Part shown: positions 1-9,805 of the stretch, piece by piece
How positions within the stretch are numbered: the first letter of the stretch is position 1
Layout: each line of letters opens with the position of its first letter
Source: Hofstenia miamia
Taxonomy: Eukaryota > Xenacoelomorpha > Acoela > Hofsteniidae
NCBI GenBank assembly: GCA_900660155.1
Contig: CABFPE010001782.1
Coordinates: 1-22,526 of the forward strand
DNA length: 22,526 nucleotides
Direction: 5' to 3'
Notes under the pieces: generated by a model
Seen by the model: the letters and a program-made list of their open reading frames with translations, nothing else
What the model was told of the DNA's origin: nothing
Databases searched by the model: none
Program-made: the position numbers and the translations under genes

Positions 1-123
1 TTGGTAAAATCGCACTTCCAACTACAGAGATAATTAGTGATGTGACGTGTTTCGTAACTTTTCTTGGTACCAATCACGTAGTCTAACTGTAGCCTTACAA
101 TAGGATTAATTCAATGTGAAACT

Positions 124-222
124 ATGAGCAGAGTGCTTGCTTTGCTAGGTAAATCTTTGCGTGATGAATTGAACAAAACGGATGTAATTGTATCGTTTGA
201 GAGAGCATATGTACAGCATTAA
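124..222 (+). CDS. Small open frame, unknown (32 codons)
   Basis: An ATG at 124 opens 32 codons ending in TAA, translating to a peptide that starts MSRVLALLGKSLRDELNK. The frame is open upstream of the ATG back to a TAG at 79, so it could also be an internal or terminal exon of a larger gene. I recognise no domain. It is the only frame in the left terminal 490 bp with plausible protein-like composition, and it reads inward, opposite to the other genes of this arm. It may well be chance. Confidence 0.2.
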   Translation: MSRVLALLGKSLRDELNKTDVIVSFERAYVQH

Positions 223-343
223 GGTAGTTGCGCAATCATTCAATGATTTTTAAAGCAAATCTTAATAAATTATTTACTAATTCAATACATGTTATTACTT
301 GATTCTTGAATAATTTACGATTTGTACATTTAGATTAAGGACA

Positions 344-411
344 TACTAATATATTTAGTATGATTTGTACAGCTGTATACTAATATATTTAGTATGATTT
401 GTACAGCTGTA
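344..411. repeat. Perfect 34-bp tandem duplication
   Basis: Two back-to-back identical copies, 344-377 and 378-411. Each holds an almost self-complementary TACTAATATATTTAGTA followed by TGATTTGTACAGCTGTA. The mirror copy is 22116-22183. Confidence 0.95.
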
Positions 412-490
412 AATTCATGCAAACGCAAATATTAAAAAGTTATTTGGCAAGTACTGCTTGCCTTGCTTACACACAGGAGCCGCCTATGCT

Positions 491-937
491 CATAACCATA
501 GAGTAAATAGAGTACACAATAAAGTTATAGCATTCTGAATGCGTATAGTATCTACTATTGAGTAGGCAAAGAAATTACATACATCATGATTTAGAGCAGT
601 TAGTTAACAGCATTAGCACTTTCAGCAAAACAATTATTACTAAAGTGATCATATGAGAATTGTCATGGCAATACTGCCAAAGCAAAACAAGTTAGCGGTC
701 ATCAAATGCATAGAACAAACATACTGGATGAGCTAGACCCAGAGAGGAACATACTGGGAATATCCCATTAGGCAACCACCTCAACTCCGTAGAAAGTTTA
801 GCTGCTCATGATCATCTAATAATGAGTACAAGAGATATAATGACTGAGGGAAGCCAATGGCAGAACTAAAAATAATGTCTGTGCATGACATTGGCAAGCA
901 TGATAATTTAATTGTCTTTATTACATCCAATGCCACA
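491..937 (-). repeat. 3' LTR, left arm (internally deleted)
   Basis: On the minus strand it begins TGTGGCATTGG right after a purine-rich tract and shares most of its length with the 5' LTR at 5237-5865. It lacks three blocks, including the one carrying TATAAATA and AATAAA, so it has lost its own promoter. The far end is judged by loss of homology at 491; no clean CA terminus is visible. Confidence 0.85.
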
Positions 938-951
938 CGCCCACCCAATGC
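938..951 (-). other. Polypurine-tract candidate
   Basis: On the minus strand GCATTGGGTGGGCG directly precedes the TGTGGCA start of the 3' LTR, the position of the plus-strand priming tract in LTR elements. It is only partly purine and therefore decayed. Confidence 0.45.
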
Positions 952-980
952 AGCACTGAGGGCATGTTAACAAAAAGTTT

Positions 981-1880
981 TTAGGGAGACGGCTGTTGCA
1001 GGAGTTTGTGGGCATCATCCAAGAGTTTTAGGGTTCTGGTGTCTTTCCAAGTGATGTTGGCAATGTCTCCTTTTTGACTGTGGTATGCCAGCTTTTCAAG
1101 TTGGGTAGTTTTGCTTTTGTGATAGCAGACATATTTTAGGTTTTTTACTGGTGCCAGAATTATGATAGATTAGTGCAGGTTGTTTAGTCTTCATTGAAAT
1201 ATACCATAAAGAGTGATAGAGTTTTTGCCCATTTAGAGCAATTTGTGATTGATTTCTGGGATGACGTATATTTTGGATATTTTGGCGAGAGATTGTTTCA
1301 GTTTTTGTGGAATTAGAAAGTGAGTTGAAACGCATACAACATTGAAGCCTACCTGTTGGCTAGGGGCCATCAGTGTTTCCAGTTCAGTTTTGGTGTATGA
1401 TTCTGTGAAAAGGTCCATCTTGATTTGCTTGATATCAGATATTGCGTCCAGGGTATACTTGATCAGTGGAATCTGTATATGAGTTTTGTGAGTGAGTATC
1501 AACTTATCAACCAGAAGGTTTTGGTTTTCTGCTCTAATCAATGTCAGTGTTTGTATGATTTCTGTTTTTAAAAGTTTTTTGTTCTTGATTAGGTCAATTT
1601 GTTGTTGTATCCATGGAGATAGTTGAATCACTGATTTGGAGAGGAGGTATTCTTCTTCTTCAAGTGTGATTGTTTTTAATTGTCTGTGAATATTTGTGGT
1701 TTCTTCAATTATGAAGATGATGCTGTATGTAATTTCAGGGTAACTAGTATAACTAGTATGCAGATACTGAAATAAGTTGTTATTTGTTTCTTTGATGTTG
1801 TGATTATGACAGAGTTGGAGGTATGATTGTAGTATCCATTGTTTAACAGGTATCTTCAAAAGAGATGTTGTAGCACCCAT
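981..1880 (-). pseudogene. Retrotransposon ORF3, unknown function, left arm
   Basis: A single frame of 300 codons lies between pol and the 3' LTR, the position of env in gypsy-type elements. The first 215 codons are fully open and start at an ATG at 1880. Three stops follow close together (1233-1235, 1191-1193, 1170-1172), after which the same frame runs open to a stop at 981, just before the LTR. The product would be polar and helical with many Lys, Gln and Ile, and a Glu run near residue 75. I see no convincing signal peptide, furin-like site or membrane anchor, so I do not call it an envelope protein. The long intact stretch contrasts with the ruined pol. Confidence 0.6.
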
Positions 1881-2037
1881 CCTTTTTTGCGATATAGTGG
1901 AGGAGCTGGTAGTAGGTTGTTAATTGTCATTAGCTGATAGTTACCTGCAGCTAGAGACTTCCAAAGTAGGATCAAGTACACTGTAATTGCCTGAGAACGT
2001 CCTACAGACAGATACAGATGTAGTTGGAGAGTGCACC

Positions 2038-2583
2038 TTAGCTATGCTCCTCTGAGTAGATCTCCTGGGGCTTGTCACAGTCGTTTTGTGCTACATGTGA
2101 AATGTGCTCTAAAGACAAACTTGCAATATTAATCAGACAGATATTTATAAGTAATATTAGATTTAGCAATTTGTTTAGGTTGTGTGTGCATTTATGCTCG
2201 TCATTAAAAAAGTTTTTGTTGAAGACAAAGCAACCTAGGGTAAGATAATGTTCACTGTTATCTGGTTTAATTAGTTTGAATTTGTTTAGGTTGGAAATTT
2301 GAGCATTGTCAATATTAAGTGCTACACATTTGATGTTCTGAAAGTGCATAATGCTTTTGTTATCCAATTCATAGTTGTTATGTGTTAAGACCTTAGTGAT
2401 TGTATGAGGACATTCCCAAATAAATGCAAGTTTACAAACTTGTTTCTCATTGGTAACAATACTGGGGATGTCAATGTAAACTTTGTCACCAATGTGGTGG
2501 GGGTTCACCATGGATTTTCTTTTTAAATTGTTGTTGTTGGATTTCACTTTTCTCAGCATGGGTGCACATAGATTTTTTTGCAC
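2038..2583 (-). pseudogene. Integrase C-terminal (GPY/F-like) fragment plus hydrophobic tail, left arm
   Basis: This 181-codon frame carries HHIGDKVYIDIP followed by LAFIWECPHTITKV at about residues 28-65, the pattern of the GPY/F domain at the C-terminus of Ty3/gypsy integrases (GD-V, then W-GP-I-V). Residues about 133-160 are strongly hydrophobic (LLNLILLINICLINIA), suggesting a membrane segment, and the tail holds a few Cys and many acidic residues. The start codon lies inside the integrase linker of another frame (2486-2701), so it is a frameshifted piece of pol rather than a separate gene. The hydrophobic tail could be the remains of a downstream reading frame fused by the shift. Confidence 0.7.
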
Positions 2584-2951
2584 AATTTAGTTTGTTTATG
2601 AGATTGTTGATATAGACATTATCAATTTCGTTGCAGCAGCCTTTAAAAAGCATTGAGACTGGAGTTGGGGCCTTGTGGCTGAACATGGCTTTATATTTCA
2701 AAACATGTGTGGTTGAATTGTGTTAAAATGTTGTAGAAGTACTCTACCATAGGCAGTATGTCTCTACTGTTTGTTGCCAACATGAGCAGTTATTGTTTCA
2801 TTAGTATTAACAAGGTTTGATTGATTCATTCTAAGGTGCTGTTAGCTTGTGGGTGGTTGATTGTAGTGTGGGTATGCAGAATTTTCAACTTTTTGTCAAG
2901 TGTTTGGAGAAGTTGACTTTTGAATTGTTTGCTCCTGATCAGTGATAAGTT
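2486..2951 (-). pseudogene. Integrase core and linker remnant, left arm
   Basis: Reading outward, a frame with DQ, QFKSQLLQTL and HPQANSTLE matches the second half of the DDE integrase core, ending with the HPQ-N-E helix that carries the catalytic Glu; a stop follows directly. A second frame (2486-2701) continues with the Pro-rich and helical linker (APTPVSMLFKG, then AKKSM). The zinc-binding HHCC domain and the first catalytic Asp are not found. At least two frame changes separate core, linker and the C-terminal domain. Confidence 0.7.
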
Positions 2952-3066
2952 GTTGCATGGGTATAAACATGCATATCCAATGCACATTTATAGTATTTGG
3001 GTAGTGTGGTAAAGTTTCATGTGGTTGTGTTGGTATAAAGGATGCTGCTGGTTGTTGTCTTCTAAT

Positions 3067-4107
3067 TATGTTTGTGGAAGTAGTGGGTTGCTATGCTGTC
3101 CATGGAGAAACATTGGACCTTTCAAGCACTCCATTATTTTTGTTAAGATGATGTCATTTTTCTGAGCAGTGGCTATTTCCTCTTCAGTGATCTCTTCCTT
3201 GATCATGATAGATAGTCCTGACATCATGGGGAGGCCATTCCTATTGGTGTTGATGTCAGGTAGGCTTTCATATTGACATGTTGGTATGAAGTGAGAATCT
3301 CTGGCCTTGCCCTGTTCTTTCTTTAGTTTGTACTGATACTGTGGCAGTACATTCCAAATATTTGTGTTGGTATGCAGTCTACCTTTATGGTGTTTGATGG
3401 AGAAGTGGAAATTGCTTAGATATTTGATCCATCTTGCTATTATGTTGGAGTGATTGCCAGCGTATTTTTTGAACTAACATAGGCTGCTATTATCTGTCCA
3501 GACTGTAAAAGTTTTCTTACTGATCAAGTCTTGGGGGAATTTCATGAGAGATTTGATGAGCACTAGCATCTCTAGTTTAGTTGAGCTGTAGTTAAGTTCA
3601 CTCTGTTTGAGTTAAAGACTGAACCATTGCATTGGTTTCTCTTTGCCATCCAACATGTACGGATCATGTGGTGTTGGTGAGATGAGTTATTTCATTTTTT
3701 CATTTCCTTTAGTATAGTGAGTTCCTCCTGATGTTGCCACGTCCAAGTGAATTCATTTTTCTTTTAGAGGAGATTTGAGATATGTAGTGATTTTTCAGCA
3801 AGATTGGGAATAAACATAGGATAATAGTTTACAAAGCCTTAAATGCATTGGATGTGTTTTTTGTTGTGAGGTGCTTGTATTTCATCAATAAGTTGTTAGG
3901 CACTATCCTTGATGGGGATGTTTCCATTTGTGATATTGCTGCTAAGGAAGGTGACTTTGTGTTTCATGATGTTGCATTTGTTGGCATTGATTTGTAAACC
4001 AGCATTGAAGAGCATTTGTAGTGTTGTGTTCAGTTGTTCAGCATGTTAATTCATAGTTTCATAACCAATTAAGATGTCATTGATATTGTAGCATATTTGC
4101 ATCTAAG
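3067..4107 (-). pseudogene. Reverse transcriptase / RNase H remnant, left arm
   Basis: The first frame holds YNINDILIG, a decayed version of the YxDD catalytic box, then LQMLFNAGLQINANKC, VTFLSS and GFVNYYPMFIPNLAEK, the thumb/connection signature of Ty3/gypsy pol. A second frame continues into RNase H with NYSSTKLEMLVLIKSL, TVWTDNSSL (catalytic Asp) and HHKGRLHTNTN, the usual end of the domain. Several in-frame stops and at least one frameshift are present. The fingers and palm upstream of the YxDD box and any protease are absent, so the 5' half of pol has been deleted. Confidence 0.85.
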
Positions 4108-4560
4108 TTGTAAAATGACCATTTATGTTGATTTAATGATATTTGATGATAGTCATTGTACAGCTAATGATTTAATATTTATTTGTATTTTGATTGGTTG
4201 CTCATACAAGGAATCCATTTTGTTTGTGTAATTTAAAAATCAGAAATTGCAGTATCTTTTGATAATTTGTTCTGCTATTACTGTTTCTATTATTTGTAAA
4301 AATGAAGAAAGTGTGAATTCTGTTAATTTAAATTTTGCTACCCTAGCTTCTAGTTTCTTTTGCTTTTGCTATTATAAATTTCCCCAGCCATATATTTGAT
4401 TAACCTTATATTTTAGCATTTTCTGATAAAAGTCTTTTTACAAATTGCCCACTTATTATCTTTTATTATATATATTTTATTTATGTATTTGATCAGTATG
4501 ATCAATGCTTAGTGTTTCTCTTTGGGCGAAAGGTAGGATAACCAGAGGCTTTAAATGGTC
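4108..4560 (-). other. Retrotransposon interior without recognisable domain, left arm
   Basis: AT-rich sequence between the gag-like frame and the surviving RT part, where protease and the RT N-terminus would be expected. A short stretch reading SGYPTFRPK lies at the gag-proximal edge. I see no other motif; this is the scar of a large deletion or heavy decay. Confidence 0.5.
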
Positions 4561-4576
4561 CTATGGTTTGACTCCT

Positions 4577-4954
4577 TTAGTCTGAGTGATAGTAGGTATT
4601 AGGTATAAGGANCAAGGGAATTGTCCCATGATGTGAATCTTGATAAAGATTGGAGACTGCTGCCAGTGGATTTTGGTTAAGTTTAGTCATTGATTTCAGT
4701 AAGTTAGTAATAGTTTCTAAGATATTGTTTCTAAATATGTTTAGTTTGTCTTTGATTGATGATTTGAAGATAGAGAACTGTTCTTGTGAGACATAATTGG
4801 TATCAGTGTGGGATTGACTTGATACAATCAATTGACTTTTGAGAGATTGTATTTTCGATTCCTTATTGTTTAGTCATTTGCTTTGAGTTACAACAAGATC
4901 AATGAGTTCGGCTTCATTTAGAGTTTTTAGATTAGTAGCAGTATAATTTATCAT
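4577..4954 (-). pseudogene. Gag-like coiled-coil frame, left arm
   Basis: From an ATG at 4954 the frame reads LKTLNEAELIDLVV, then a TGA (4874-4876), then continues in the same frame with heptad-like Leu/Ile spacing (about 4860-4680). It sits right after the 5' LTR and primer-binding candidate, where gag belongs, and its N-terminal helix resembles gag-type coiled coils. An ambiguous base at 4612 marks a place where 29 bp present in the right arm are missing, which changes the C-terminus. No zinc knuckle (CCHC) is visible. Assignment rests on position and composition. Confidence 0.5.
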
Positions 4955-5207
4955 TTTCTTTTCAATAGTAAATACAGATAGAAGGAAACTGAGCAGTGAT
5001 AAATCCATAGTAAGATGCTGGAGTTAAGCCATGTAAGACATGTTCTCTCAGAAGGTTAGTGCATAGGTGTTTAGTAAGTAATAGATTTGAGGAAGCTTGC
5101 AAATAATGAATAACTTATGATTTTGAATAGGTGTTGAAGTTTTCATAAAGAGTTTCACCCAGAAATGTTTAATACCAGTTTCGAAGGTTGATTCTTTTAA
5201 CAGTCGT

Positions 5208-5216
5208 GGGTCACCA
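5208..5216 (-). other. Candidate tRNA primer-binding site
   Basis: On the minus strand TGGTGACCC lies about 20 bp inside the last base shared by the two LTRs. TGG starts are the norm for primer-binding sites that pair with a tRNA CCA end. If correct, the true LTR end lies near 5217 and the 3' LTR has lost its last bases. Confidence 0.45.
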
Positions 5217-5236
5217 TCTAGCATCATCAGGGTTAG

Positions 5237-5865
5237 CATAACCATAGAGTAAATAGAGTACACAATAAAGTTATAGCATTCTCAATGCATACTATCTATA
5301 TCTACTATCAAGTAGGCAAAGAAATTCCATGCATCATGATTTAGAGCAGAGTTAGTTAACAGCATTAGCACTTTCAGCAAAACAATGTAATAATTACTAA
5401 AGGTCGAGAATACGTAGAGTCTAATATTTTCAGCACGTAACAGCCTAGTAGTGAGCATATGAGAATTGCCGTGAAAATTACTGCTAAAGCAAAACAAGTT
5501 AGAAGTCATCAAATGCATAGAATGAACATACTGGATAAGCTAGACCTCAAAGAGGAATGGGCTTGCATAACGTTTAGACTCCAGCTACCTCCAACTGGGA
5601 ATACCCCATTATGCAACCCCCTCAACTCTGTTGAAAGTTTAGCTGCTTATGATCATCTAATAATGAGTAAAAGAGTTATAACGACCAAGCTAACCAGAAA
5701 CTAAAATTTTATTAACTGATCACGCACAAGGTTGCCTTATTTATACACTAAACTAAAACATAATCTATTTACAACAACCTGCCAACAGCAGAACTAAAAA
5801 TAATGTCTGTGCATGACGTCAGCAAGCATGATAATTAAATTGGCTTTAGTACAGCCGATGCCACA
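5237..5865 (-). repeat. 5' LTR, left arm
   Basis: Begins TGTGGCATCGG on the minus strand and matches the 3' LTR in direct orientation. It is the fuller copy (629 bp) and keeps the promoter block with TATAAATA. Its outer edge touches the TA microsatellite at 5866. Short open frames inside it are not genes. Confidence 0.9.
5738..5745 (-). promoter_or_regulatory. LTR TATA box
   Basis: TATAAATA on the minus strand, about 120 bp into the 5' LTR, followed some 24 bp later by AATAAA (5708-5713). TATA and polyadenylation signal close together are typical of an LTR U3/R region. The 3' LTR lacks both. Confidence 0.6.
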
Positions 5866-5869
5866 ATAT

Positions 5870-5918
<49 letters not shown>

Positions 5919-7892
5919 TACTTTTCTGAATATAGATTCATATGAATACGGATTATAATGCTTCTTTTAAAGAAATTCCTTGGGTAGAAAATATATTTGA
6001 AAACCACAAAGCTTACTAAAAGCTTGCTTGAACAAAAGCTGTAAATCAAGGTTTTACAATTTTTTTCAGACTTTTGATTAATTTATTTTTAATTTAAAAT
6101 TATCTATAAAATATAACATGTTCTTATTTAAATTGTGTGCAATATTGTAAAAGTTGTCTTCATTTTTTATTGAAAAATTCAATACCATCTGTGTGACTTT
6201 CATACATGATTTTCAATTAATATAAATTTTCACATTTTACCTGTTGGTTTAACTATGATGTTGTTCAATTTCTTTATTCATGCATTGCAAAGCACCTTTC
6301 AGTACAATTCCCCATTTTTATCAGTAAAATGTTCTTTTAAAATTACGTAGAAATTTGACACTTTATAATTGTTCTTCTCTGCACCCAATAGTTAAGAGCA
6401 CTTCTAGCCCATTTTCAAGAAACTCGACGTCAATGCAATCATTGATGAAAATAAAAAAAGATTACTAGTCTTGTCAATTCAACGATTTCATTAGATTCAA
6501 ATAGTGATTCAAGTTAGTAAATTCAAAATTGATATTGCTTAGCAAATATAATCAACATGAGAACCTTGGCCTTGGCAAAAACTTATTTTAAAAAAACCAC
6601 TTAATTCACTATTAGTATCTGCTGAAATATATAGATTATAAGTAAAATAGAAACTAGAAACTCACGCAACAAATTTGGATGCAACTTGCAACAGAATAAA
6701 CTCAAAACCTATTGATTATTAAATCGCAAATTTGAGGTTTTTGCCAAGTGCACAGTGAGCATTCACTGTATGATGTATGATGTATATATCTAAGCACCTA
6801 GAAGAATTAATGCAAATATTACACAACACAAACAAGAATTTGAGCCTCTAAACTTAATAGTAATAATTAATATATTTGTTACCTCGAATGAATAATAAGT
6901 AGTATTTCCTAGTTATTTGGATCTAAATTAAAGCGACGTAGCAAAATATCCAAAACGCTACGTATTTGCCATGTAATAAAATAACCAAATTGCCACCTAT
7001 ATTCACATAGCAAAATAATCAAAATACGCGGTAGTTACCTCGTTATAAATATAAAATATATAGTACGCCAACAAAGTTTAATTAATATCAATAGTGAAAA
7101 ACTTATCTTCCATAAATGAATGATATTACATTAGTTACATATTAGCACATACAGATGAAATCTTTATGGCATAAAAGATTTCTATGAACAAGATTAAAAT
7201 AATTTAATGCATAATATAGCACTAATACCGCGTTTGCAATGGCCAATCCATCATAATGCACTAAATTCAATTTTTATACATTGTATAAAATATTACCGCT
7301 GTCAAATTCTCTTGAAATGCTGATCATTGTGTAAATTAGTTTAAATAACATATTAAATATTTAAAATTGGCCTTACTTTATTTGCATGGCAATGAATGAA
7401 GCACGGGTTGATAGTTATTAATAAATTTCACAGCACGTGTTGACTTTGCACTGAAAGAAGTAATGAAAAACCAATTTTCAAAAATTGCCTAAAATATATT
7501 TTAACTAAAATAATCGCAATTTTTGGACGAATCTGAATATAGAATTCTAGTAGGAATGAAGTTACAACATTTAAACAAAAACAAGTAATATATTATAAGC
7601 ATTTTAATCATGAAATTTAAAATTAATTAAAATTAATAAAATTGATCAGCATTTAGAGAGAAACTTTCCTTTGCTACACTTCTACCTAAGAAAACTAAAT
7701 TTTGATTAAAAACACACGTAGAACAAAAACCATGTATATTTAATATGTAAAATCACAAAACCATAGTCTAATCACTTTTCGCCAACAGTAATGATTGCTA
7801 AATATATAAATGAATATAAAAATGTTTATACTTTATATATATATATATAAATTTAGAAGCAAATACTTGATAATATCTATTTTTGCATTCAT
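5866..7892. other. AT-rich gene-free stretch, left arm
   Basis: About 2 kb with no credible coding region. It opens with a TA microsatellite (about 5866-5915). It contains a 7-bp-stem hairpin (6936-6942 with 6957-6963), three loose repeats of an AGCAAAATAatCCAAA-like unit (about 6938-7035), a short TGATGTA tandem near 6770-6785 and another TA run near 7837-7850. It follows the 3' end of the DUF4806 gene and may be its trailer or the terminal region of the host transposon. Confidence 0.6.
6936..6963. repeat. Short hairpin ACGTAGC/GCTACGT
   Basis: A 7-bp stem with a 14-base A-rich loop, kept in both arms (mirror 15534-15561). It sits in a cluster of degenerate AGCAAAATAatCCAAA repeats and is one of the few GC-bearing motifs in the gene-free stretch. 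Confidence 0.5.
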
Positions 7893-9737
7893 TTAATTAA
7901 AATCAAGAACCTTCTTTGGGGCGTATTTGAGTCAGTTTTTTATTCCAGACTCAATTTCCTTGGTGGTAACGGCTGGGAATTCTTTCTTGACTGCCTATAA
8001 ATGAATTTGAATATAATATATTTTAATAATATATGTATACCTTTAATTGCTTTAAGAATGGATTGAAAATTTGCAATGCCCATCTTTGGTGCACCACCAT
8101 CTCTTATAATCCCTTTGAAGTTTAATGTGCATGCTAAGCTTAACGAAAGAAGCGATTTCATTATGTTGCATATTAAGGCAATTGAATTGTCACCACCCAA
8201 ATTTGAAAGATATAATGTCTAAAAAGTTAAATATCAATTAAACTAACAATCTTGAAAATTGAAAAGTCAAACTCATGTATATTAATACTTGAAATATAAT
8301 ACGAACTAGAGCAACCACATGATTTCTAATACCTGATGTTCAATTAAGTATATAAAAGATACCATTCCATTTCCTTCTTGCTGGCATTTGAGTTCCAACT
8401 CCTTCAGCTCTTCAATTGTACTAGCTGGAGTTATGGTAAAGCTATTATCAACAACTTCAGTTTTAAATATAAATTTATTGATTTTTCTGAGAAGAAACGT
8501 ATTCGTCTTTTGCCTTATTTCAATTTGCTTTAAGCTTTTTAAGACTTCTCTAAAAATTTAGTTTTTAAACAATATAAATTAAAACATTCATCAAATGAGA
8601 ACACATATTACTTCTACATTAATTTGTTTTGGTCCTTCAGGTTTAAATAATCAATCTATGCCTTAATACTAATTATTTCATTAAATGCGAATATAATACC
8701 TTTCAAATGAATTAGATTTGGACGTTGAAGGATTTATTATTGTTGACGATCTAAGGGTGTTATCGTAGCAAGACAGGTTAGGGGTTTGCAAGGTGGTATA
8801 TTGCGGTGTCTCCCTAAACATAATTTGCCAATATTAGAGAAATCATTAGGTATTTAGCATAAAGTATAGTAATTAAATAAATATTTGAAGTTAATATTAA
8901 CAGTGGATATGAGGGTCTTGGAAGTTCTCCTAAACTCTCTGCAGGTGGTGGGGTTGACTAAAGAAATACTTAGTTCTAAGGTATATTTTAAGTTAAAACT
9001 AACAACAAAGTACTGTGATGCATTCCCCATTGAGCTGTACTCATCTGCATGTCGACTGTTAGAGCTAAATGTTAAAAAATAGATACAATAGTACTTTGAA
9101 GAAAATATACGATATCATTAAGTGAGAATGGTCCTCCCAAACATCTTCATCAGAACTTTGCAGTTTTGAAGTGGGCAAATATCTTCGTTTTTTGATGTAC
9201 GGTTCATCAGTGGAACTCAAATAACAGTGTTGACATGAATAAATGTTCTACTTTAATTATATATATATATATGGATATTTTATTGCAAACTAAACATTAG
9301 ACTAATTATTAACTACTACATAAAGCTATATTTTTAGTGAAAGGAAAAAATTTCAACTCTGTTAGAATGCCCCTTGAAGCTAATCTGTTGGCTTTCTGGT
9401 TTGCTTTTAACAATGAATCTAAATACATTTATTATTATACTAATTTACTTAGCATTGCCATCTTCAATGATTGGACAAAATTATGATTTATTTACCTGCT
9501 CTGCCACAAATAGCAACATCACAAAGAATCCAATCCTCGGAGGGTTCAGTTGCTCGCCTGCGATGTTCAGCAACGCGATTTTTGGGCCAGCGGCATTTGC
9601 TTCTACCAACCATCCAGCACTCTGGAATTGCTTCTAAAACGTTATAATAATGATACAACTCAATTCTGTATAATGATCTTACCACACAAGTTTGGATCCT
9701 CTTTTGTAAAAACAACAATAACGTAGTTTTGAGACAT
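7893..9737 (-). pseudogene. DUF4806-family gene, ten exons, left arm copy
   Basis: Exons on the minus strand: 9683-9737, 9496-9633, 9358-9418, 9111-9215, 9007-9064, 8902-8957, 8700-8813, 8363-8549, 8041-8218, and a last exon from about 7994 to a TGA at 7932. All junctions are GT-AG and phases agree through exon 9. The N-terminus (YVIVVF, then ECWM, KCRWP, EDW) matches the usual start of DUF4806 proteins. A basic KKRR and Ser/Thr/Pro linker follows, then the DUF4806 domain (EVLKSLKQIE, STIEELKELE, GGDNSIALICNIM, NFKG). Function unknown. Exon 2 keeps its donor, lost in the right copy. The last exon lacks two bases at its acceptor and is out of frame. Past the TGA, LKYAPKK is still readable to a TAA at 7893-7895. 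Confidence 0.75.
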
Positions 9738-9805
9738 CTAAAACACTACTAACAATAAGAATAATAAATTTAAGAATTAAATAATAAATAATATCTAAAC
9801 GTTTA
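9738..9805. other. 68-bp spacer between transposase-like and DUF4806 genes
   Basis: AT-rich spacer between the stop of the transposase-like frame and the DUF4806 start codon on the same strand. The sequence just before the ATG is a splice-acceptor-like GTGTTTTAG, so an upstream non-coding exon, or trans- or alternative splicing, is possible. No TATA box is obvious. Confidence 0.4.

Larger units (their letters stand above)
1..490. repeat. Left terminal segment outside the retrotransposon
   Basis: This unique sequence lies between the window edge and the 3' LTR. It holds a 32-codon open frame and a 34-bp tandem duplication. I recognise no transposon terminal motif: it does not begin with CAC as CACTA elements do. 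It is mirrored without visible change at 22037-22526, so it acts as the terminal inverted repeat of whatever unit the palindrome represents. Confidence 0.6.
491..5865 (-). mobile_element. Decayed Ty3/gypsy-like LTR retrotransposon, left arm
   Basis: Direct LTRs (491-937 and 5237-5865) flank 4.3 kb holding, in retroviral order on the minus strand, a gag-like coiled-coil frame, RT/RNase H remnants, integrase remnants and a third ORF. The domain order RT-RNase H-integrase places it in the Ty3/gypsy group rather than Ty1/copia. Pol is broken by stops, frameshifts and deletions: the N-terminal half of RT, any protease and the integrase zinc finger are missing. The two LTRs differ by several percent plus about 180 bp of deletions, so the insertion is old. 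No target-site duplication was found; the 5' LTR edge abuts a TA microsatellite. The element is not autonomous. Confidence 0.9.

Noticed and set aside
1096..1335. 79-codon frame overlapping ORF3 (also 21192-21431)
   Set aside because: A different frame from ORF3. The ORF3 frame resumes downstream with better protein character, so this is a shadow over the stop cluster.
5282..5704. Open frames of 78 and 81 codons inside the 5' LTR (also 16794-17216)
   Set aside because: They overlap each other on opposite strands within a repeat that is clearly an LTR, and the corresponding frames are broken in the 3' LTR.
8885..9082. 65-codon frame, mirrored at 13415-13612
   Set aside because: Antisense to exons 5 and 6 of the DUF4806 gene; no protein-like features of its own.
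9095..9215. Alternative exon 4 ending at a GTACTA donor (9094)
   Set aside because: It would skip the SNSRHADEYSS exon. The GTATAT donor at 9110 gives a 46-bp intron of the locus's usual size, keeps all phases, and places the arm differences in coding sequence.
9374..9637. 87-codon plus-strand frame, and similar frames at 12881-13160 on the minus strand
   Set aside because: These run antisense across exons 2 and 3 and an intron of the DUF4806 gene and are explained as shadows.
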